Assembly (NCBI RefSeq): GCF_014645815.1
Contig: NZ_BMML01000011.1
Span: 243,199 to 307,198, forward strand
DNA: 64,000 bases
Direction of reading: 5' to 3'
DNA from: Streptomyces fuscichromogenes
Lineage (GTDB): Bacteria; Actinomycetota; Actinomycetes; Streptomycetales; Streptomycetaceae
The first letter of the stretch is position 1; each line of letters starts with the position of its first letter. The position numbers and the translations under genes were made by a program. Shown here in pieces: positions 17,970 through 24,939 of this stretch. The notes beneath the pieces were generated by a model. The model saw only the letters and a program-made list of their open reading frames with translations. It was not told where the DNA came from and made no database searches.

Positions 17970-19301
17970 TCACTCCGAGGACGTGAAATCGTCAAGAGTG
18001 GCGGCGTACACGTCGGCGACGGCCGAAGCGGTGCCACCCCAGCCGAAGGACAGGGCGTGGCGTGCCGCGGCGGTACCCATCCGGACGGAGCGCGAGGGGT
18101 CGTCGGCGAAGGCCCGCAGCGCGTCCGCGTAGTCGCCAGGGTCGTGGGTGGACATCAGCAGACCGCTCACCCCTTCCCGTACGGCCACCGGAAGGCCCCC
18201 CACCCTGGCGGCGATTACGGGCGTACCACAGGCCTGGGCCTCGATGGCCACCAGGCCGAAGGACTCGCTGCGCGAGGGCATGACCAGGACCGAGGCGGCC
18301 CGGTACCAGACGGCGAGCGCGTCCTGGTCGACCGGCGGGCAGAACCGCACCACGTCGGATATGCCCAGCTGGGCGGCGAGCTTCCGCAGCCCCTCGGGAC
18401 GGGCCAGGCCCGAACCGGAGGGACCGCCGACGACGGGCACGACCAGGTTCTCGCGCAGAGCGGGGTTCCGTGTCAGCAGGTGAGCGACGGCGTGCAGCAG
18501 TACGTCAGGGGCCTTGAGAGGCTGGAGCCGGCCGGCGAACAGCGGGATCAGGCCATCGCGGGGCAGGCTCAGGTGAGCCCTGGCCGCCACCCGGCCCGGC
18601 CCGATGCCCGCCGGGTCGGGGCGGAAGCGGTCCAGGTTGACTCCGGGGTGGACCACCGCGACCCGCGCCGGCTCTGCGGCGTAGTGGTGGACGAGCTCGC
18701 CGGCCTCCCGGTCGGTGTTGGCGATCAGGCGCTGGGCGGCGCGCACGACCTGGGACTCCCCGACGACGCGGGCCGCGGGCTCGGGGCTGTCGCCGTCGGC
18801 CAGGGCGGCGTTCTTGACCTTGGCCATGGTGTGCATGGCGTGCACCATGGGGACGCCCCAGCGCCGGGCGACAGCCCTGCCGACGCGGCCGGAGAGCCAG
18901 TAGTGGGAGTGGACCAGGTCGTAGGAGCCCTGTCGGTGCTCGGCCCCGGCCCCTACCACGCCGCGCGTGAAGGCCCACAGCCAGGCGGGCAGCTCCTCTT
19001 TGGTGAGGCTCTCGTGCGGGCCGGCGTCGATGTGCCGGACCAGTACGCCCGGGGAGAGCTCGACGACGGGCGGCAGGGCGGGGGCGGTGGCCCGGGTGAA
19101 GATCTCCACCTCGATGCCCAGGGCGGCCAGCCGGGTGGCGAGCTCGACGACGTACACATTCATGCCGCCGGCGTCTCCGGTGCCGGGCTGGTGCAAGGGG
19201 GAGGTGTGCACGCAGAGCATGGCCACGCGGCGAGGCCCGTGCCCGCTGCCGGGGCCGCGCCCACGGAGCCCGCCGGGTGCGGGGATCCTGTCGCGGCTCA
19301 C
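17970..19301 (-). CDS. mshA: MshA-like D-inositol-3-phosphate glycosyltransferase
   Basis: A 443-residue GT-B glycosyltransferase, close to the usual MshA length. Key phrases are HTSPLHQPGTGDAGGMNVYV at the N-terminus, HSHYWLSG and HAMHTMAKVKN in the acceptor domain, VHPGVNLDRF, then FAGRLQPLKAPDVLL and SESFGLVAIEAQACGTPVIA in the nucleotide-sugar domain. MshA joins GlcNAc to inositol 3-phosphate, the committed step of mycothiol synthesis. The GTG at 19301 overlaps the stop of the FdhD-like gene (GTGA), so the two are coupled. Streptomycetes normally carry one mshA elsewhere, so this may be a second copy serving the mycothiol-dependent formaldehyde pathway encoded 4-6 kb away; only the genome can tell. 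Confidence 0.82.
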   Translation of the reverse strand: MSRDRIPAPGGLRGRGPGSGHGPRRVAMLCVHTSPLHQPGTGDAGGMNVYVVELATRLAALGIEVEIFTRATAPALPPVVELSPGVLVRHIDAGPHESLTKEELPAWLWAFTRGVVGAGAEHRQGSYDLVHSHYWLSGRVGRAVARRWGVPMVHAMHTMAKVKNAALADGDSPEPAARVVGESQVVRAAQRLIANTDREAGELVHHYAAEPARVAVVHPGVNLDRFRPDPAGIGPGRVAARAHLSLPRDGLIPLFAGRLQPLKAPDVLLHAVAHLLTRNPALRENLVVPVVGGPSGSGLARPEGLRKLAAQLGISDVVRFCPPVDQDALAVWYRAASVLVMPSRSESFGLVAIEAQACGTPVIAARVGGLPVAVREGVSGLLMSTHDPGDYADALRAFADDPSRSVRMGTAAARHALSFGWGGTASAVADVYAATLDDFTSSE

Positions 19302-20023
19302 GATACGGACGCCGATGCCGAGGGCGAGGTGGAGAGCGCTGCCGGCACCGGAATATCGGCCATGACCGCTTTCCGGACCAGCTCGAAGGAGGCGCGGCCG
19401 GACAGCGGCAGGGCATCGGACCGCAGGGCGGCGCCGGTCAGCTCGTCGACGGCGTTGCGCCGGCTCATGCCCGCGCACAGGTCCGGAGGTCCGCCGTCCA
19501 GGGCGAACAGGGCGGCGGCATGGTGGCCCCCAGCCCGGTCGAACAGCCGCTGAGCGGCCGGCAGCCGATCGGGGAAAGCGGCCGGAGGTCCGGGTTGTTG
19601 GCGTATCGCGGGCGCGTCGGCGATCGGTCGGCGGGCAGTGGCACGCATCGCCTCCGCGTCGGCTTTGCCGCACGGACCACAGGAGGAAGTCGTGTACACG
19701 TCCCGCTCGGGCGTGATGCCGGGCGCGGGCACGCCGCGGGAGAGCTGCACGTCGAGGACCTGGTAGCTGTTGAGGCCGTCTTGGGAGGCGCCCGTGCAGG
19801 ACACGACGCCGGCGAGTGCCTCGGCCGTGCCGAGGAAGCCCTCACTGACCAGGAAGCCCGCCGTCGGAACGCGGTCGTCACCGGGCGTGCGCATGGTGAT
19901 CGCCAATGGTCTGCCGCCGAGCCGGATCTCCAGCAGTTCCTCGGCGACCAGGGTGTCGGGTCGAGCGCCGACCGCACCGTCCCGCAGCCGCAGCACCCGA
20001 CGACGCTCGGTAACTCGTCTCAT
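19298..20023 (-). CDS. FdhD-like sulfurtransferase, shortened and possibly non-functional
   Basis: A 241-residue FdhD-type protein. FdhD passes sulfur to the molybdenum cofactor of formate dehydrogenases. Conserved parts are the N-terminal RVTERRRVLRLRDGAV, RPLAITMRTPGDD and FLVSEGFL, and the catalytic Cys pair C115/C118 in TSSCGPCGK. The C-terminal half is worn: the usual VREDVGRHNAVDK reads CAGMSRRNAVDE, a short segment is missing before GRASFELV, and the last ~40 residues are replaced by a Ser/Ala-rich tail ending in SPSASASVS. It may be inactive. It is coupled by a 4-bp overlap to the mshA-like gene. A formate-oxidation role would fit the upstream formaldehyde module. Confidence 0.65.
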   Translation of the reverse strand: MRRVTERRRVLRLRDGAVGARPDTLVAEELLEIRLGGRPLAITMRTPGDDRVPTAGFLVSEGFLGTAEALAGVVSCTGASQDGLNSYQVLDVQLSRGVPAPGITPERDVYTTSSCGPCGKADAEAMRATARRPIADAPAIRQQPGPPAAFPDRLPAAQRLFDRAGGHHAAALFALDGGPPDLCAGMSRRNAVDELTGAALRSDALPLSGRASFELVRKAVMADIPVPAALSTSPSASASVS

Positions 20024-20287
20024 CCCGGCTACTCCTGGTTGTACGCGACTGGTGGCCGCAGCTGCCCTGAGGCAGGGGCGTTTCTGGCCGCTGCGGCGAA
20101 GCCTCGGACGGGGAGCGGAGACGAGAGCGAGCCGCGGTCGAGGACGATCAGATGATCACGGGATGTGGCCCCCTGACCGAAGCCGATGAACGTGCCGTGG
20201 GTGCGGATCTGATCGCAACGCAGGGAAATCATTGGGCCGCCCGGGTGTCGTGCTCGGCCTCGGGCCGGTTGTGGCGGGGATCGGCGG

Positions 20288-20536
20288 TCAGCCATGAACC
20301 GCCCCCAGCCCTGCGAGCGCGCCGAGGGCGAGAACGACGCTGCACACGAGAACCGCCCGTCCATGGTTCTGCCACCACAGCACTCGGTGGCCGAACCGCC
20401 TCGGAACTGTGGCTGGTTCGACGTGGCGGGCGGCCAGGAGAAGCAGGGCGACTCCCACGGCCGCGATGGCACCCACCAGCGCGAGCCGGGTGAACAGTTG
20501 CTCCAGAACCGCCGCGTTGTCGACGTATCGTTCCAT
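20288..20536 (-). CDS. Small two-helix membrane protein, unknown function
   Basis: An 82-residue protein starting MERYVDNAAVLEQLF with two hydrophobic segments (about residues 16-35 and 58-79) separated by a basic stretch with WWQNHGR. ATG at 20536 follows a GGGAACGGAA ribosome site. I do not recognise a family. It lies between the WrbA-like gene and the FdhD-like gene on the same strand. Confidence 0.5.
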   Translation of the reverse strand: MERYVDNAAVLEQLFTRLALVGAIAAVGVALLLLAARHVEPATVPRRFGHRVLWWQNHGRAVLVCSVVLALGALAGLGAVHG

Positions 20537-20643
20537 TTCCGTTCCCTGCCTCCGACAGTTGTGGGCGGGTGGTCGAATCGGGCCTCTACACGTGCCAGGG
20601 GCGGCACACTCCCGATCGGCGAACCGTTCGGACACGTCCGCTG

Positions 20644-21249
20644 TCAGGCGACCAGCTTCGCCGTCACCTCGGCGAGGCGCCGTCCTTGGTGGCCGGCGGC
20701 CGTGAGCTCGGCCGCGGTCACGGCTTTCGCCTCACCGGCCGCCGAGGCGCTGGAAACGCCATAGGGGTTGCCGCCGGCCTCGAAGACCGCCGGGTCGGTG
20801 TACCCCGGCGGCACGATCACCGCCCCGAAGTGGGAGAAGACGTTGAAGAGTGTGAGGATGGTCGTCTCGTTGCCGCCGTGGAGGTGCTGGGCAGTGGTGA
20901 ACGTGGTGGCGCCCTTGTTCGCGAGCTTTCCCTCGAACCACAGCCCGCCGAGCGTGTCGATGAACTGCTTGAGCTGTGCCGCGGGCGTACCGAAGCGGGT
21001 GGGCGTGCCCACCGCGTAGCTGTCGGCCCATTCCAGGTCCGCCGGCGTGGCCTCCGGTACGGCCGCGGCAACTGTGTCCACGTGCGCCCGCCACAGCGGG
21101 TTCGAGTCGATCGCTTCCTGCGACGCCAGTTCCGCCACCCGGCGCAGGCGTACCTCGGCGCCGGCTGCACGTGCTCCTTCGGCCAGCGCGTCGGCCAGTT
21201 GATGGGTCTTCCCGGTGGAGGAGTAGTAGACGACAACGATCTTGGCCAT
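20644..21249 (-). CDS. wrbA: WrbA-type NAD(P)H:quinone oxidoreductase (flavodoxin-like)
   Basis: A 201-residue flavodoxin-fold protein. The FMN phosphate loop is in VVVYYSSTGKTHQLADALAE, then GTPTRFGTPAAQLKQFIDT and TTAQHLHGGNETTILTLFN, all characteristic of WrbA. Enzymes of this family reduce quinones by two electrons, protecting cells from hydroquinone/quinone intermediates of aromatic catabolism. ATG at 21249 follows AGGAG. It sits 89 nt downstream of the DUF3891 gene and probably shares its motif-bearing promoter. Confidence 0.88.
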   Translation of the reverse strand: MAKIVVVYYSSTGKTHQLADALAEGARAAGAEVRLRRVAELASQEAIDSNPLWRAHVDTVAAAVPEATPADLEWADSYAVGTPTRFGTPAAQLKQFIDTLGGLWFEGKLANKGATTFTTAQHLHGGNETTILTLFNVFSHFGAVIVPPGYTDPAVFEAGGNPYGVSSASAAGEAKAVTAAELTAAGHQGRRLAEVTAKLVA

Positions 21250-21338
21250 CGGATTCTCCTGGTGGCGGATGGTGGGAGGGGCTGTGCTACAGGTGTGTGC
21301 CGCGGGGGCGTTGCGCGCTGCGGTCCGGCAGACAGCGG

Positions 21339-22205
21339 TCAGGAGCGGCGCCCGGGCCGGACGAAGATGCACTCGACGTTCTCGACGGCTGCCACGGCGA
21401 GTGCGCCGCGTGCGTCGTCGGGGCCGCTGTAGGGGCGGTCGGGGATTACCCGTGAAGGGACCGTCACCGGCAGCTCGTCGACGTCGAAGGGGTAGGGGTC
21501 CAGCTCGACCACACCTGGCCGCACCGCCGTGAGGGTCAGCTCGACGCGCTCCTGGCCGACGGCCACGGGCACCGACGGGATGGTGCGGGGGCCGGGCGCG
21601 TGGTCGATGCTCGCGAGGGAGTCGAACACATGGGCCGTGGGCCCATCGCCGGGGGTGGTGTCACAGACCGACGCGTACAGCGACAGCAGGTCCCACGCCT
21701 GCAGGAGGTCGTAGTTGTGCCACAGGTGCTGTTCGAGGTCGCTGCGGATCATGCCCTGCATCAGGGTGCGCTTCACCTCGATCCACCGCTGCTCCTCGGC
21801 GAGGACCGCCTCGTCCTGGCGACCGTCGGTGCCCCACTTGATGCCCCCGGGCTGCAGCCCCCAGCGCGCCCGGTACAGACCGGTCCAGTGCATCGAGATC
21901 AGCAGTCCGGCATACGGGTCCGCGGCGAAGACCTCGTCGACGCCGCGACTGTAGAGCTTGACGTGCTCCTCCATGCTGATCTCGAGGAAGTGCATGGGCC
22001 TGTGCTCGACGTCGTTGAACAGCGGTAGGAGATCCGGTTCGCGCCAGCCGTCGTCGTGCATCGCGGTCGCGAGCGTTGCCTTGTCGTGCGGTGTCGGGAG
22101 AGCGAAATCGTCGTTGCCCCAGCGTGCCGCGATGTCTCCCGCCATCTTTGCGTGATCCACCTGCTGGATGAGGGCGAGATCCTGACCCCTGCGCCTGATC
22201 AACAT
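21339..22205 (-). CDS. DUF3891-family protein, function unknown
   Basis: A 288-residue protein of the uncharacterised DUF3891 family (start MLIRRRGQDLALIQQVDHAK). Conserved polar residues cluster in the first half: QVDH near residue 17, ATAMHDDGWREPD near 48-60, SMHWTGLYRARWG around 105-120 and HNYDLLQAWD around 165. The His/Asp pattern suggests a metal-dependent, HD-like helical enzyme, but this is my inference. ATG at 22205 follows GGAAAGGGG. Two island motif copies lie upstream, and it heads a transcription unit with the WrbA-like reductase, so it is a candidate for an uncharacterised step in the pathway. Confidence 0.75.
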   Translation of the reverse strand: MLIRRRGQDLALIQQVDHAKMAGDIAARWGNDDFALPTPHDKATLATAMHDDGWREPDLLPLFNDVEHRPMHFLEISMEEHVKLYSRGVDEVFAADPYAGLLISMHWTGLYRARWGLQPGGIKWGTDGRQDEAVLAEEQRWIEVKRTLMQGMIRSDLEQHLWHNYDLLQAWDLLSLYASVCDTTPGDGPTAHVFDSLASIDHAPGPRTIPSVPVAVGQERVELTLTAVRPGVVELDPYPFDVDELPVTVPSRVIPDRPYSGPDDARGALAVAAVENVECIFVRPGRRS

Positions 22206-22258
22206 GACTGTTCAGCCCCTTTCCGCACCCTTGCCGTGGTGTGCGTTCACGTCATCAA

Positions 22259-22278
22259 ACTAGTTTGTGTACCAATTA
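22259..22278 (-). promoter_or_regulatory. Island motif, copy C
   Basis: Minus-strand TAATTGGTACACAAACTAGT, about 54 nt upstream of the DUF3891 start. The plus-strand window 22259-22280 is also an imperfect 22-bp palindrome (8 of 10 flanking pairs match), and a TTGACT hexamer (possible -35) overlaps its upstream edge on the minus strand. Confidence 0.65.
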
Positions 22279-22644
22279 GTCAAGGTCTGTGGGTGGGCCG
22301 ACAGGTGTCACGCCCGGGGAATCGGAAGTGTGGGATCGGGCCGTCGAGGTCGCCGTGTCCTTCCCGCCACCCGCGCGCCGTCTCCGCCCGCGCCGGAACC
22401 CGCGCCGTGCCGCGGTGTCCGCAAGTGGGCTGCTAAAAGCCACTCTGAACTGGGTTCACGCCTCCCGGTGGGATTGCGCTTGACCTCTGCCGGGGTGTCT
22501 GACCGTACCGGTGACCTCGCTCTCCTGTCGGGCCGGATCGGCCGCTCGCCGACGCACCCGGAACGGTCGACCGCACCGTTTGCACGCGCTGTGACGTTTG
22601 TCGATCCGTGCCTGGATCAGGGGAGTCGAGGTCTGCCGGGAAAC

Positions 22645-22664
22645 TAGTCAGCACTTCAATGAAT
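22645..22664 (+). promoter_or_regulatory. Island motif, copy F
   Basis: TAGTCAGCACTTCAATGAAT, in the gene-free DNA between the DUF3891 unit and mntH, about 385 nt from copy C and in the opposite orientation. Confidence 0.55.
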
Positions 22665-22775
22665 TCCGGGAAGGGTGATGCCGGTGGCCGCACGGGGCCG
22701 AGTGACCAGCCGGTGCTCGGTCGCGCGACCATCGTGGCGCCGCCGCCAGCGGCCACAGGGCGCCGGCCACACGAA

Positions 22776-22811
22776 GGCCGAGGCCGTCGGTACCCTTCGC
22801 GGGCCTCGGCC
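22776..22811 (-). terminator. mntH terminator
   Basis: Perfect 10-bp stem GGCCGAGGCC/GGCCTCGGCC with a 16-nt loop, 21 nt past the mntH stop. Confidence 0.7.
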
Positions 22812-22831
22812 GTGCCGTCCCGCTCCGCCCG

Positions 22832-24094
22832 TCATGCCGCTCCCGACACCGTCAGGTAGATCAGTGCCACGTTGAGCGCAATGATGACCACGGTTACGAG
22901 CGATGCCGCGGCCGTCACCACGCGCCGGTTCGCGTAGGAGCCCATCACGCTTCGCCTGGACGTCAGCGCCACGAGTGGTACGAGCGCGAACGGGATACCG
23001 AAGGAGAGCACGACCTGGGAGATGATCAGGGCCTGTGTCGGGTCGGCGCCCACGGCCAGCAGCGCGATGGCCGGTACCAGGGTGATGAGCCGACGGACGA
23101 TGAGGGAGATCCGCCGACGCAGGAGACCGCCCATGATGACGGCGCCCGCGTAGCACCCGACCGCGGTCGAGGCGAATCCGGAGGCGAGGAGACCGACCGC
23201 GAAGAGCACGGCGACGGCCGTGCCAAGGTGGGAGCCGACCGCCTCGTACGTCTCCTGGAGGGAGCCGCCCGAGTCGGTGCCCTGCAGCGACGCCGCCGCG
23301 ACCAGCAGCATGGCCAGGTTGACGGCGCCGGCCACCAGCATGGCCATGCCGACGTCGTACTTGGTCGCGGACAGCAGCCCGCGCCGGCTACCGGTCGGTC
23401 TGCCGTGCCGGTCCCTGGCCAGCGCCGAATGCAGGTACACCGCGTGCGGCATCACCGTCGCGCCCAGCATGCCGGCCGCCAGAAGCACACTGCCCGTGCC
23501 GTCGAACCGGGGGATCAGGCCGTTCGTGGTCGCCGACACCGAAGGCGGCGCGATGAAGAGCCCGGCGAAGAAGCCCACCGCGATGACCACGAGCAGACCG
23601 ATGACCACGCGCTCGAACGGCTGCTGCCCTCGCCGGCTCTGCAGGGCGAGGAGCCCGGTCGACACCAGTCCGGTGATCAGCCCTCCCACCAGCAGCGGGA
23701 GGTCGAACAGCAGGTACAGGGCGATCGCGCCGCCCAGCACCTCGGCCAGATCGGTGGCCATCGCCACCAGTTCGGCCTGTGCCCAGTACGCTAGCCTGCC
23801 GCGTCTGGGCAGGCGGTCCCTGAGCGCCTCCGGCAGCGACTGACCGGTTACCAGGCCGAGCTTGGCCGACAGGTACTGCACCAGGCACGCCATCAGGTTG
23901 GCCGCAACGACGACCCATACAAGCAGGTAGCCGTACTTTGATCCGGCGGCCATGTTGGTCGCCACGTTGCCCGGGTCGACGTAGGCGATCGCCGCGACGA
24001 ACGCGGGGCCGAACAGGCGGAGCCGCTGGAGGCGGGAGGGGGCCGAGCCCTGCAGGTCTGCCCGGACGGCCAGGTTGGGTCGGGTCGTGTACAT
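22832..24094 (-). CDS. mntH: Nramp-family divalent metal transporter (MntH-like)
   Basis: A 420-residue Nramp protein with about 11 membrane segments. The metal-binding signatures are present: AYVDPGNVATNMAAGS in segment 1 and GATVMPHAVYLHSAL in segment 6. It imports Mn2+ or Fe2+ with protons. The ATG at 24094 follows AAAGGACC. It lies downstream of the CoxMLS genes on the same strand but 330 nt away. Its presence could serve metal demand of the iron and molybdenum oxygenases, or it could be unrelated. Confidence 0.88.
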   Translation of the reverse strand: MYTTRPNLAVRADLQGSAPSRLQRLRLFGPAFVAAIAYVDPGNVATNMAAGSKYGYLLVWVVVAANLMACLVQYLSAKLGLVTGQSLPEALRDRLPRRGRLAYWAQAELVAMATDLAEVLGGAIALYLLFDLPLLVGGLITGLVSTGLLALQSRRGQQPFERVVIGLLVVIAVGFFAGLFIAPPSVSATTNGLIPRFDGTGSVLLAAGMLGATVMPHAVYLHSALARDRHGRPTGSRRGLLSATKYDVGMAMLVAGAVNLAMLLVAAASLQGTDSGGSLQETYEAVGSHLGTAVAVLFAVGLLASGFASTAVGCYAGAVIMGGLLRRRISLIVRRLITLVPAIALLAVGADPTQALIISQVVLSFGIPFALVPLVALTSRRSVMGSYANRRVVTAAASLVTVVIIALNVALIYLTVSGAA

Positions 24095-24423
24095 GAACGT
24101 GACGGTCCTTTCTGCGGGCCTGTGGTGCTCGGCCGCCCGCGTGCCGTTGGACGGGGTTCGCGGTGCCGACGGGCCGGGGTGCGGTTCTCAGGAGGTGGTG
24201 TCGTGGAGTGCGGTGAACGGCACGTCAACGTGGCGGAACGCGGAGCGGGGGAGAGCCGCCGCGAGGCGGTGGGCGTCCCGCTGGGGGCGGGCCAGCGGTG
24301 CCGGTCGCACGGTTCTGTCGCGGGATCCGCGCCGACGGCCCCGAGCCAGAGGAGGCGACGGGCAGCGGGGCGATCGCGGCGTCCACGCCACCTCCGCGCC
24401 GTGATCCCGGACTCGGACGTGCG
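24095..24423. other. coxS-mntH intergenic region
   Basis: 330 bases between the coxS stop and mntH start with no credible gene; presumably the mntH promoter. No island motif copy was found here. Confidence 0.45.
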
Positions 24424-24918
24424 TCACCCGGAGGCGCAGTCCGCCCGGCGCTTCCTGGCGCAGTGCTCGATGGCGTCGACGATGGTGTGATATCCGGTGC
24501 ACCGGCAGATGTTGGAGGCGACGACCTCGCGGATCTCCTCCCGGGTGGGTTCCGGTTCCTCGGCGAGATAGCCCTCGGCGAGCATGAGGAAACCCGGCGT
24601 GCAGAAGCCGCACTGCAGGCCGTGATGGTCCGTGAACGCCTGTTGCAGGTCGTTCATGGCGCCGTCCGGCCCGGCGAGCGACTCCACGGTGCGGATCTCG
24701 GCGCCTTCCACCTGCACGGCGAAGGTGAGACAGGCGCGTGCCGGGGCCCCGTCGATGAGGACCGTACAGGCACCGCAGATGCCGTGCTCGCAGCCGACGT
24801 GGGTCCCGGTCAGACCGAGGTCGTGCCGCAGGACGTCGGCGAGGGTGCGGCGCGGCGGAATGGCGAGGTCATGGCTTTCGCCGTTGACGTTCAGTTCGAT
24901 GAGCTGGATGTCGGGCAT
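24424..24918 (-). CDS. coxS: Molybdenum hydroxylase small subunit, 2x[2Fe-2S] (CoxS-like)
   Basis: A 164-residue iron-sulfur subunit of the xanthine-oxidase family. The plant-ferredoxin-type cluster uses C43, C48, C51 and C63 (CEHGICGAC), and the second cluster uses C103, C106, C138 and C140 (CGFCTPG and ICRCTGY). It passes electrons from the molybdenum site in the large subunit to FAD in the medium subunit. Last gene of the coxM-coxL-coxS operon, 21 nt after coxL. Confidence 0.92.
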   Translation of the reverse strand: MPDIQLIELNVNGESHDLAIPPRRTLADVLRHDLGLTGTHVGCEHGICGACTVLIDGAPARACLTFAVQVEGAEIRTVESLAGPDGAMNDLQQAFTDHHGLQCGFCTPGFLMLAEGYLAEEPEPTREEIREVVASNICRCTGYHTIVDAIEHCARKRRADCASG

Positions 24919-24939
24919 GGGTGCGTCCTTCGGAGCGGG

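Larger units (their letters stand above)
22206..22831. other. DUF3891-mntH intergenic region
   Basis: About 625 bases. It contains two island motif copies and the mntH terminator; no credible gene. Confidence 0.5.

Noticed and set aside
19302..19673. N-terminal extension of the MshA-like frame
   Set aside because: It overlaps the FdhD-like gene in another frame and is Arg/Pro-rich; the GTG at 19301 gives the usual MshA length.
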